Shown: positions 53,101-64,000 of the stretch, piece by piece | How the letters are laid out: each line of letters starts with the position of its first letter | Position numbering within the stretch: position 1 is the first letter of the stretch | Assembly: GCF_000150275.1 (NCBI RefSeq) | Contig: NW_002060945.1 | Location: 8,019,650 to 8,083,649 of the forward strand | Reading direction: 5' to 3' | DNA from: Trichoplax adhaerens | Taxonomy: Eukaryota; Placozoa; Uniplacotomia; Trichoplacea; Trichoplacidae | Length of the DNA: 64,000 nt | Notes under the pieces: generated by a model | What the model saw: the letters and a program-made list of their open reading frames with translations, nothing else | Database searches by the model: none | Told to the model about the DNA's origin: nothing | Program-made: the position numbers and the translations under genes

Positions 53101-56100
53101 CCGCCAAATACGTAACTAGGTATCACTATAGCAACGGATAATTTATAGCACCCCCTTAAAAAGTAAATAATAGACAACTTGATTGCTTTGGTAATTTTGC
53201 CATACTGAACTACGAATTTTTAAGGTCATCCAAAATAAGTTTACGACAGATTATAAACTTGTAGTAAATAAAAAGCAATCGACAACGGTAAGTTTTTCAC
53301 AAGACTTCAAGTACTGTACATCGTAGCCTATTGCATTCATTATGATGAATGGCTTAAAGCTATATTAAATTTGTTACTACAAGTAGCTATTTCAATACAT
53401 TGCCCTGTTCTAATGGATAAATAATAATAAAACATAAAGATCATATCCTATCGAGTTATAGTATTACTAAAAAAAGTTATCATAAATCGATCTAGCACAT
53501 TTATGACTGCTCGTAATACCATAATCTTCTCGTAGAAACCTGGATACAATTTTAAACACATGCATGTGGATATTGGTCATGTGTAAAAACATTCTTGTCA
53601 TGGCAGGCCGTTTACGTTATATAAGCAAGTGAAAAGATTATAATCCCTTCATCATGTTGCATTCCCTTCTTAACTACTCATTATTTATCGCATCAGTTCT
53701 TCATAACAAATAATAGCGAGAATAGGACATTGCGTATTCTGTGAGTGGAGAGATTATATTGCAAATAAGTTGGCTGGTATGGCCTCACTACATATTCAAA
53801 ATTACTTACGCTTAGATATTATATGATGTACAGAAATACTTTTGTCGAAAAATATTACAGGGCAGCGTTGCATCTAATTTTATTAAGAGATTTAAATTAG
53901 CCGAGAGTACATACTGGCTTCTTCTCTCAGGCGTTAAAAGTTATTACTATTGGAGAAGGCTTATATTTATTATCGGCATGTAACGACAATTCATTATATT
54001 CTAACTCAAAAATTAAATCACAACTTTATTTAGAAAGTATTCTATAACAATGTTATGTTAAATACTATACTTATAGGAAGGTTAGTTTGGTATGTAGCTA
54101 TGAGGACTTTCATCAATGGTTCCGCAAAATACTATATAATCAATTGTAATCTAGTCGACTCGCAATTTATGATTTTCAGTTTTGTTGTCATTAGTCCATA
54201 ATTAATACAGATTAAGGCTAGAAAAATATAAATGAGAATAAAAGTAAATTCTAGGAGTCACAATGACTAAGCATAGCAACATATTCACTATATTTATTTA
54301 AGAAGGTATAACATCAACATGATAATATAACTGGTAACAATTTATCAATCAATTCCTTAGCACCATCATTATTGGTTGTTTTATAACAGTTATTAAATGC
54401 AAACAGTAATACAATAATTTCACCATTGATGATTTGATTCATTAAGCTGTAGACAATGCAACCATTAATATTCTACTAACCTAAGCAAGCACCGTGAGTA
54501 GTATAACTATTATAGATTATCATTTCGCTCTGAAATTTTTCCTATACTGTATTATACCGGGGTAGGCAATGTATAATGCCGAACTGCAAACCTTAAACTA
54601 CCAAAACTCATACACAAAATAGTAATATTCTATAAAATTGGTTAATGCTTAATTTGTTATTTCAAGTAATAGCTTTACCGATCTATAGCATACTATTGTA
54701 CCTAATTCTAGCAATTTGACATCGTAATTGACCTTCTATTAGTCTATAATACCTGAAAGTTAATAATCAAATAACGATTGATTTTAATAATCGAAATTGG
54801 GTTTCCTATTGTGTTACTATGGTGACCAATTATTTACTCTATTACAGTAATGCAGATCGATTGCCTGCTAGAAGTTTGTGTCGAAATTGTTAATTATGTC
54901 AATTAAGTAATAGTTAACTAGAAGAAAAGGTACCATGTTGCAAATCTATCACTGTTCTTTCAATTACTGTAAAATTGATCCAACTATGATATGTACTGTA
55001 TAGTCTAATTGATTCTTGATTAGTTACTCATTCTCCATATTCTGCGCTGCATAAACGATATGCTAATAACTCTAATAACCAGTTATACTATATAATTAAT
55101 AACTTATGTGTACTTTAAGCATATAATGATAACAGGTAAGACGATGATCACTGTTACATCCTACTCAACAAAGTAATCATAGTTTTTGAGCTCATATTTT
55201 CATTTCAGTAAATCTCAATAGTAAATTTAGCCGAATCTAAAATGCAATATTCATATCAAGTACAAAAACTAAACAGCAAGAGCTTCAATCCAAGAAATAC
55301 AATTATCAGCGTTTACTTTTATTTCTTCAGCATGATTTTCTAAAGTTAATTGGCTATTAAGACTTTTGAACTTACCGTACGAAAAAGTGATCTTATTCAG
55401 CTAGTTTGCCTAAAAGCTTAACGAGAAATATCGTACAGTTAAGAACTATCGATAATAGCTATGATATTTAGTAAAAATGAAGAGAGTAAATGTCAAATAG
55501 TGACCAATCTGCAGGTGAATAAAATCAATGAATAAGGATAATTAAGAAGTTACTATGTGTTACAGTTCGTTTTTAAAATCTGACCTAATAACTCCGCCAT
55601 TCGGCAATTAGAAGAAACGATATGCGAGTTAATAACAAGATTTATCTAATTTTTGAATAATATTATCTTAAATCTAAGTGCAGGCAAATCCAGTCTAAAT
55701 CTGATGAGATCATTTTAAATACATAGCAGCGTCTTAGATTCTAAGATTATAAGGAAAATGATAGTAAGATTAGTACCGTAGGAAGGAAGATTAGTTAAAG
55801 TTGCGTTGTGAAGAAATTAACAACATAGTCCAACATATTTCTGTTCAAAATAAACCATTGTTGATTATTCATTTTATAACTCTGGTATAATTGCAGCTAC
55901 TATTGCTATGAACTATTTTACTAATCAACCTGTCTATCAAGCAGTTATCTAGGTAAAGTAGTTTGCTAGTTATGGATTATCAGTCAATACTTACATTATG
56001 TAATTAATCACTAATATCAAATCTTATTGAGCATACAATTTAGGATCATTAATGAATACGTACGTATACATACGATACCCTATTTAATTTCTGTTGGCGA

Positions 56101-58252
56101 AGCTATATTTAAGAACACTTGTTACAATGTTTATAAGTATTCAATAATTCGAGAAATAGAGTTGAGTTCATCTTAAAATTTATTCACTTTCTAGGTAATG
56201 ATGGATTCCAATATTTCATCTTTGAATACTGCATCGTTATTTACATTTACATTATTAATTATTAACACATGAGTGTCTTGTCGATACATACTTTATGCAT
56301 TTACATAAACCTGTTTCGTTGATACAGTTATACTGTATGATGTAGCTAATTCTTATCGCTGTGTGCGGTTACATTTTTACAAGATAACATGTACTAATGT
56401 ACAAATATATAGTAAGGTCACCACATTCGAAATTTATTACAATTACTGCCCATATATATATATTACAAATGACAAATGAATAACTAAAATTTGCATGACA
56501 GGCAGTCAATTTACATGGAACTTAAACACTAATGCACGCACGCCATGTAGCATGGTCTAGTAAACATACAATACATATACGTATATATATCAAGATAGTG
56601 TAAGTTTTACATTTAGTGAACGAGATTCATGTAATCTTGTGTTGATTTGTACAAATGTTAAACGCAAAAAGTTAACGGACGATTAAACAGCTATGTAAAG
56701 GTGATTACAAAAGTTTTTAGAACAAAAAGCAAACATTATCCAAATATTTATATGGGGAAACGATCGAATAAGTTGAAATCACTGAGGTTCAGTTGAACAA
56801 ATCTGAAATGATAGCCGTTGTATTTACAGAAATTGGTATCATAATTTTATACAGTATTTGCGAATATCCTAAATAATATAATCGCAATGTACGAAACATG
56901 CAAATACTGGATCCCTTGATTTGTATTCCATTTGCATATCGCTATATCGTCTATACTGGCATATGCATAATTCCGAAAATACAGTATACATTTTATATGA
57001 ATACACATATTCCTTGTTATAGTTAACTAAATATAGGAGAATACTGCCGCACAAGTAATACTTTTTCACTATTTACAGGTCTTAATCGTGGCAAGGTCTA
57101 CGCAATTCGATATCATATTCAGTTTTACGTATTCCGTATTAAATGCAAGAAAAGATTTATAAAACGAACATTTAATAACTTACCTTATGGTAAATAATAT
57201 GCTATATACAATAACTCAAGTAAAATCAACACAACATAACGAATTATCTTCAATACAGTTATCTTCTTGCCTATCTTTCACCTGAATTGCAACAATTTCT
57301 AGTACAGTTTCTATAATGCAGTAATATGCTATGGACTTTCACGCTTTACATCGAGAAACTTTAAACGTGTACAGAGACATTCAAAGAAGGCATTATTATA
57401 CACACACGTCATTCATCAACATTAATGTCGAATGGAAATCATATAAAATTACAGATCTCATGTGCCACATGATATTCAGGGGCATAATTTTCGACCATTT
57501 GCAAGTCCAGTTACGCTAGAAATCGAATACTGTACTGTATGTACTTTTATGCATCATATCTCTAATCTGGATACTTTTCTGACAGGATGACATAATGAAA
57601 GATCAAACTATACGTAAGAAACCCTTCACCATGCGCAACGTTGGAAACAATTGTTTGCAAGACAATTTCTATACCCCGAAATTCATTACTGAGGAAGGAA
57701 TTAAGACTTTGATCTTGGCACTTTATATAAAAAGAATGCCCATAAATTGTCGTGTTTCTCAGTAAAAGTTACATATATTTGCAACAATGAAGAGCACTAA
57801 CGTGCGCAAATATTTCGTATCATTGGTGAAGTGTTATACTGTACACTTTGAGATTAATTCTATTTAGCTATATATATTTATATTAACAGGTACTGCATAC
57901 AAAACAGATTTCGGCGATAACAAAAAGTCTTGATACAACCAATAATACATTGAAATATATATTTTACATCAGTCTGGTGGTATTTCTTATAATTTTTCTA
58001 GTATCTCAGAGTATACGATGTCGACATTGCCTTATCATCCCCCAATTGATAAAATCTTACAGACATGTAAGTGAACATGTAACGGAATAGGAAACCACAT
58101 CAAGAAAATATCATTCATTTAGCAATCAAAATTGACTGCCAGCTGAGCTCAAGTTGCTTCCGTAAGAAGAACTATGGCGAATGGTAGGACGTACTTGTTT
58201 ATCCTAAATAGTGAAATGACATTAAATATATTTCAATTTTGAGCTGAAGCTA
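50108..58252. other. 8.1 kb gene-poor region
   Basis: Holds the CAP gene promoter side (50.1-52 kb, locally richer in GC and pyrimidine tracts) and the 3' side of CDK12. One weak exon candidate lies at 52191-52352 (-). Open frames at 56869-57069 (-) and 57331-57519 (+) have no recognisable motif. A possible extra CDK12 terminal exon lies around 58130-58195. No RNA gene or mobile element recognised. Confidence 0.5.
52191..52352 (-). other. weak candidate terminal exon
   Basis: A strong-looking acceptor (aatttgtttcag) is followed by 53 open codons and a stop. The peptide begins KDTWKLFCRCCYPNDY and has several Cys and aromatic residues. I do not recognise it, and I found no upstream partner exon. 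It may be chance in AT-rich DNA. Confidence 0.2.
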
Positions 58253-61200
58253 CTACAAAAGCCATTTTCTCTTCATGAATATTACACATACCGTACCATG
58301 TGGTGGAGGAGATTTAGGAACAGTAATACCTGAAGAAGGTATACCTCCTGGATTAGCTGGCTTCACTTGCGATCCAGCAATTGACTGGTTGCTACCTCTT
58401 GCTGAGTGCACTGTGAATTGTCTGCCACTTTCTAATGACGAATTATTCGTTGCTACAACTGATTTGTTACCTGATTGGGCCTCTAATCTTTCTTCCTTTC
58501 GTTTCTGTCTTTTTAAGTTTTTATACCATAATTCGTGGCAATCCTGACTTGGAAAACTAATAATAGAGGAAGATAACAAATTATTGCGATACCATTAAAG
58601 TAAAATTACAACTATACGTTCAATATAGACTTTCGTTATTAACTTACTTTGGTAAATTTTGAGGGGTTGATGGAGCATCACGAATAAAGGGATGCTGTAA
58701 TGATTGTTCAGCGTTGTATCTCATTGAAGGATCAAGTATGAGCATGTATTGCATTAAATCGACAGCTAACTCGGGCAAGCTGCAAGAATACATTGGCAAG
58801 ATATTCGAAAGGAATCGAGCATGAGTATAGAATATGATAGCCGGTGATAATAAACATCTAAGCAAAGCATACTCATGAAATTCTTGTTCTAATCGTCTTT
58901 CATATTTTCGTAATTTAAAGTTGTTATAGTAAGGAAGTTCAACTACAGAGGGCCAGTTTTCTGGACATGGCGTACCACATATTTGGCTATTTGGTACAAT
59001 CATGGTAAAGTAATATCACAATTAGATGTTGTCAATACGGATCAATATGTCATTGAACGATCACCTACCTAATTAAATCTAACTGATTAATTTCCGAATT
59101 TGCTTGAAATATTGGCTTTTTCGTAAAGAATTCACCCAAAATGCACCTTTTTGATCAAAAGAGTTGTATTTTTTTACCAAATTACCGTAAGTATTTATTA
59201 ATGTTGCCTAACAGCATACATACCCGCAACTCCAAACATCAACGGAAGGTCCATAACGTTCTTCTCCAAGTAATAATTCTGGTGGACGATACCATAACGT
59301 TATAACTTTATTTGTATACGGGCGACTATCGATGTGACAAAAAATAATGATACATAAAATGAGATCTTCTTCAACGAAGCTTATTTAGGAATGTAGCATC
59401 AATAAGATCATTACCTTTTATCGTCCGGATTGTAGAATCTTGCCAGACCAAAATCAGCAATTTTAATTTGACCCCTTTGGGAATAAAAGCGGCCTTGATT
59501 AGTTTTATTGCCTACTTTAGGTGGAAAAGCTGTAACAGTACTGCCCAAAAAAGTTCTTACTTATTATTCATTAGTAAATTGGAACATTTGATATCTCGAT
59601 GCAATAGCTGGCGCTTATGACAATAATTTAAGCCTTCCATGATTTGCCTCATAAACGATCTTATATGCTCCTCATCAAAAGTGACCAGACCAGATTCTAA
59701 CAGGCCCATTAGGTCATGATCCATATATTCAAATACTAGATAGAAAGCACCTATAGAGAGTACAATAGGTGGGTTCTACGTCAATGAACTAGAGCTATTG
59801 ACTATCGCATATTATTCAGTATAATTCAATCTTACATCGATCAGTTTTAAAATTATTAGCGTCAACGTTTGAGACTATCCCTAACAGGTTCACGATACTT
59901 TGATGATTCAGTTGTTTAAGTATTTTGATTTCACGGACTGCAGTAATGGGAAATCCTTCTCTTTCATGATCCGTGCGGACTTTTTTCAAGGCAACTAGCT
60001 TATCTGGTAGTAAAAAAAAGAAAGCATGAGGTTGTATTAGGATTATTCTTTTCAAGATAGACACTTGTAGGATAAAACAGGATTGATATTACTGCTACAA
60101 TATCGAGTGAGTGATTTTATGATCTTTGTATCAGTTGTCTATTTCATAAGCAACGCTATCTTACGCTACAACGTGGTCAAACAAGTTACCAGTATCTTTA
60201 ATTTTAGCTTTGAAAACTTGACCATAAGTTCCTTCACCAATTTGCTTCAGAATATCAAATAATTCATAACAACCGCGGCCTTTAAATTCAAAGTCGTAGG
60301 GTGGGGGTGAGAGATCGTCACTGATAGAAGATAACGGTTCTACAGGAAGTGGTACAATGCTTAATCGATCTTTCTTGACCGTTTTACTTGCTTCATTTGG
60401 AGATGGAGGTAAAGGTGGCGGGATATCAGGTAATGGAGGTGGTTCCTCTTCGGGTGGTGGAGGTGGTGGTGGTGGTGGTAGCGGCGGTGGTGGAGCAACG
60501 CTAGTCAATGCACTTGTAGAAGGTATTTTAGGCGTTGCTATGCTATTGGTCGATGGTATAGGCAGTTTGGTGGTAGAAGGAAGCGGTTGCTCTGGTGATT
60601 TCAATTTTCGGCTTGGCTTATCATGGCTGATGGGAGATGCTTTCCTATGTTGAAGCTTTCTTGAAGAAGATTCGCTCTTATTACTGCCTTTGATATAGCG
60701 ACCATCTGCATCACTTGGGGGACTACGGTCAACATCGCTATCACTACCATAATCGTATGAATAATGACCACCTCGATCACTGGTACGCTTACTACTTGAA
60801 GAGGTTGCTGCTCCACGTCGATCATAAGACGATGTCCGATAATTAGTAGGAGAAGCTCGATAATTGGGTGGACTTCTATAGCTTGGTGAAGGGCTTCTAC
60901 GATTTCGATAGCTTGAATAGCGCCGACTACTTCTACTACTGCTACTATAATAAGGAGAACGTGAACGACTGCGTCGTCTTCTTGACGTAGAATTCCTATA
61001 CCTAGAAGAATGATAGGATCGATCGTGGCTATGCTCTCGACGTCGACTCCTATAAGGTGATCGTGATCGATCCCTTGGTGAATAAGCTCTTCTACTTCGA
61101 CGTGGCGAAGAATAATAATCTGAACTATGAGAGCGACGGTAGTCTCGCTTGCCTCGATTAGAATCGGAAGTACTGCTATCAGTGCATTCACCTGATGAAA

Positions 61201-61312
61201 TATCTTCGTAATAAGGATCATTTAACATGTCTTTATCAGCTTCATCGTTGCGTTTTTTCCTCTTTCTTTCATCATTTCGTTTCTCACTGGAATCCTCCGA
61301 CGGTTGGCCCAT
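58253..61312 (-). CDS. CDK12: CDK12/CDK13 transcriptional kinase
   Basis: Nuclear cyclin-K-dependent kinase that phosphorylates the RNA polymerase II C-terminal domain and supports elongation and splicing of long genes. Exons in coding order: 61312-60190, 60003-59836, 59750-59561, 59474-59415, 59325-59224, 59146-59069, 58986-58873, 58779-58648 and 58556-58253, giving 756 residues. Residues about 50-230 form an arginine/serine-rich domain. Residues about 255-340 are proline-rich, including a polyproline run. Kinase motifs: GEGTYG (359-364), K381 in VALK, PITAVRE (393-399, PITAIRE in human), HRDIKCSN (D483), DFG (D501) and LWYRPPE. A C-terminal helix with QDCHELW fits the CDK12/13 extension. 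An upstream in-frame ATG at 61384 would add 24 hydrophobic residues, unlikely for this family. The consensus donor gtatgt near 58289 suggests an alternative last exon. Confidence 0.94.
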
Positions 61313-61562
61313 TCTACCTTCTTGAAGGATAAAATGGAGAATGAGGATGCTGAAAATGTTCAATTTTTCACTGTTAGAGCGCATGCGTAGTTTAGTTCAG
61401 CACGCAAGGCCTCATAGCTCAACCAGAGCTGTCCTGGACTCTATTGTGTCTGTGTCTGGCCAGTAAGGTTTGGTAGAAAATGCTATGGCGTACAGTCCTG
61501 TATGGCACATTCTATAGTCTATACTATGCAAAATCATTGCAGGACTCTTTTAACAGCAAAAC

Positions 61563-61662
61563 CCCCTCGAGTACGGTTCGGTACGGTTCGGTACGGTACG
61601 TAGCTTTGACTTGCTCGTACTGCACACGTGCAGACAACGAGGTATACAGTACTGTACATTAA
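61563..61662. repeat. GTACGGTTCG / GTACAGTACTGTAC repeats
   Basis: Begins with near-perfect GGTTCGGTACGGTTCGGTAC units near 61575-61600 and ends with a GTACAGTACTGTAC-like block at 61645-61657. It is a variant of the same repeat family seen at the other promoters. Confidence 0.75.
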
Positions 61663-61904
61663 AATATCAATCTCCAAATCTTTCCAATTTTGGCTCGTGA
61701 ACATCGAGATTTCTTGTATCTCTATGGGCTCTTTACTATTTTAGGATACATATCATGCTTATTATTCCATGTATGTTACTTTAAAGCCAGGCATACACCA
61801 AAATTGCAAGTTTAATAGCAAGCAACTTTGCAAAATGATGTTTTGACCCAGTTGCGCTGGCAAGGGGGCAGTCAGCAAACAACCGCTACACTAGAGACCA
61901 CACC

Positions 61905-62022
61905 ATACACTACTGTACACTAGAGTTGATACGGCTGCATCATACAGTATAGTGCCATACTGTACTCTACAGTATGCTTGGTATGGATTGTACAGTACAG
62001 TGTACAGTACTGTGCACTGTAA
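61905..62022. repeat. ACTGTAC/GTACAGT repeat cluster upstream of YAE1
   Basis: Several interrupted copies of ACTGTAC and its complement, ending about 280 bases before the YAE1 ATG. Denser copies lie at 61945-62020. Confidence 0.75.
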
Positions 62023-62300
62023 GCAAGGGCAACACACAAAGATCTCGACTGCCCAAACATGGAATCGAGAAATGTCGATCAAAACTGCTACAATTAGCTG
62101 TTGATGTAACTTCAAAATTTGATGTAAGAATTCAGCTAATTGCCATCGATTACAAAGAGAACACTATCCTCATTCGGCTGGAGAGAAAGTTAACTGCTAT
62201 CATCACGAATTCGTTCGTTTTCCACCCTATTTGCGGCCCTTTTATCATCATTATCGAGGAATGATACCTGCAGGTGTAAGCAATCACCTTCGTCGATGAG

Positions 62301-63674
62301 ATGGCTGAATCTTTGGAAGGCTCTCCTGCTGACGATGAGCTGCAAGTAGCAAACCGTGATTATGAGAAACTACTAACTGCATATGAAAATGTAAGTATAG
62401 ACAGTACACAATCGAATTCAATGATAATGTGCATACGGTGTGCTTTATTCGTAGTCTCCGATTGGCACATTATTATTTCTGGCTATAGAATTATAGTTGG
62501 ATTCGAGAAATCCGTAGTCTACTTGTCAGATGGATCAATATAGCTGCCAATGTTGATAGTGCTAGAGTATCGATCTTATTTCTAATGCAGTACGTATCAG
62601 CCGATAAATTATTCTTTTGCAATACTAAATAATCAGCAATAAGATACTGTCCTTTCAAGTCATTGCATCCATGGTCTTCATAAAAATAAAAAATGATATT
62701 TCAATACTTGGATTTATAACTACTGTGCTATATATACTGCCACGATTTCATCAGGTAGGATACAGTGATGGTGTTGTCGCCGGTGAAGATAGTGCTTTAC
62801 AGCATGGATTTAACCAGGGATTTGTCCAGGGATTTCGTCAAATGATGAAAATTACCAGAATAAAAGGCATGATAAGGTAGATGTTACCTGCTTAAAAGGA
62901 TATGCACAGGAAATACACATACAATACATAATTTAGTGAGCCATTGTCAACGATTAATTTTGATACCATTTGAAATACTACTGTACCGTTTCTTTCATAT
63001 TAATTGCTGTATGTAGTTCTTGTAGTAAAAATTAAATTTTTTTAGCATCTCAGTGGTCTTGTATACAATTTATAGCTAGGCATAATAAGAAACCGTAGTG
63101 TTTCTTGCTATACTCACAGCAAACATTAATCAAAAGATTAAAAATGGATTCTTGGATCATTTTTATTAGTGCCTTGCAAGCTTACCAACAAAACGATGAC
63201 GTTGGAATTAGACGTTCACCTGCCGGCATTTCGAACATGGAAATATTACTTACTCGAATAACTGAACTAGAAACTACCACTATTCAAAATATTCAAAATA
63301 TACCTAATGAATCCCGTCTTAAAGACAGTGGTAAAGATAATGAAAACACAAAAAGTAGCAGCAGCAACCAACTTGATAAATGCAATAAAACAAGTTGCTG
63401 TCGTGAATCCAATACGACAGCAGTAGATGATGATAATGATAACAATGATCGGAAAACCCAATATAGTTGTGGGAAAGAAAGTGGTTATGTTTGTAACAAC
63501 GATGAGAAGGCAATTACGAAGAAGTGTGATAATTTGGCAGATGAAAGTGTAGAAAATAATTTGTCCAATTTAAATGAGGTATTAACGACTATAGTCGGTG
63601 AATTAAAACAAGTGCTACAAGATTATGATATAAAAATATATAGCGCAATGGCGCAATTTCTAGATGTATCATAA
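62301..63674 (+). CDS. YAE1: Yae1-domain protein (ABCE1 Fe-S maturation adaptor)
   Basis: In yeast and human, Yae1 with Lto1 links the cytosolic Fe-S assembly machinery to ABCE1/Rli1, needed for ribosome recycling. Exons: 62301-62390, 62755-62876 and 63170-63674, giving 238 residues (human YAE1 226). Exon 2 carries the Yae1 deca-GX3 motif: GYSDGVVAGEDSALQ followed by HGFNQGFVQGF, with glycines every four residues. Exon 3 begins within ALQAYQQN, aligning with the family segment after KGMIS. Its long middle is low-complexity (Ser/Asn/Asp-rich), and its end is helical (VGELKQVLQDY). The acceptor tttttattag before 63170 keeps phase. A nearer acceptor around 63042 would give a short stop-terminated product. 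Divergent from CDK12. Confidence 0.88.
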
Positions 63675-64000
63675 ATACGTTATACACAATATCTTGTAAA
63701 GCATTTTATGGCTGAGTATTTCATGTTGAAATTGCATATGGGCGTATTATGCAGATTTTTTATTAAATTATAGATAAAATAATTACGGTACATTCAATTT
63801 TACAACGAAATTTGTTGTTGATCATTTTCTTCTTTAAAGAATACATTTGTCTTGTAACGTTTTTGCAAATTTGGTGATGACTTTATATCATATTCAGCTG
63901 ACAATATAAACAAAAACAAACCTGCGCTGAATTTTAACTTGTGTTTGGTATTTGAAATGCTGGAAATGCTGCATTGCTGATATTGAGCATGTCAGTTAAA
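63675..64000. other. 3' flank of YAE1
   Basis: AT-rich sequence after the YAE1 stop, probably its 3' UTR and the start of the next intergenic region. No canonical AATAAA seen and no ORF supported. Confidence 0.5.

Larger units (their letters stand above)
61313..62300. promoter_or_regulatory. putative bidirectional promoter CDK12/YAE1
   Basis: Divergent start codons are 989 bases apart. The interval contains two GTAC-type repeat clusters (61563-61662 and 61905-62022) and no ORF with protein-like content. The promoter role is inferred from gene orientation. Confidence 0.6.

Noticed and set aside
60357-60653. Plus-strand glycine-rich ORF
   Set aside because: Antisense of the CDK12 polyproline region.
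60601-61221. 206-codon minus-strand ORF rich in Ile/Val
   Set aside because: Frame-shifted shadow of the arginine/serine-rich domain of CDK12.
61313-61384. Upstream ATG of the CDK12 frame at 61384
   Set aside because: It adds 24 hydrophobic residues unlike any CDK12/13 start. MGQPSEDSS at 61312 gives the usual charged nuclear N-terminus.

Overview
The window is nuclear DNA of an animal, most likely an early-branching metazoan. Placozoan-like is my best guess, but the sequence cannot fix the species. The reasons are: AT-rich DNA; genes split by GT-AG introns; an alpha-tubulin gene whose first exon is only the ATG; an astacin protease with a lectin-like tail; CAP-superfamily proteins; and CDK12, STK16, YBEY and YAE1 orthologues. 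I joined exons by hand, matching splice phase and family alignment. All ten gene models close as an exact multiple of three with one stop.

Layout. 380-3153 (+) alpha-tubulin. 7037-10608 (+) D-3-phosphoglycerate dehydrogenase. 12056-19196 (-) secreted astacin metalloprotease with a concanavalin/laminin-G-like C-terminus. 19.2-28.4 kb is a gene desert. 28392-35811 (+) a 1,256-residue protein with an N-terminal death-fold-like segment, a beta-rich middle and a mitofusin/dynamin-type GTPase domain; it is the most unusual gene here. 36.3-38.0 kb holds two orphan exon-like ORFs. 38066-40598 (+) Acl4-like TPR protein. 41594-43596 (-) STK16-like kinase, divergent from 44380-46354 (+) YBEY. 47585-50107 (-) N-myristoylated tandem-CAP protein. 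50.1-58.2 kb is gene-poor. 58253-61312 (-) CDK12/13 kinase, divergent from 62301-63674 (+) YAE1.

The genes do not form a pathway. Most are housekeeping: cytoskeleton, serine synthesis, ribosome and Fe-S assembly, transcription elongation, and RNA processing. Clusters of a self-complementary pentanucleotide repeat (ACTGT/ACAGT, for example GTACAGTACTGTAC) lie just upstream of the housekeeping genes, including both divergent pairs. I did not see comparable clusters next to the astacin or GTPase genes. This suggests either a promoter-associated element or a repeat that tolerates open promoters.

Limits: no transcript evidence was available. First and last exons, untranslated regions and alternative isoforms are the weakest parts of the models.
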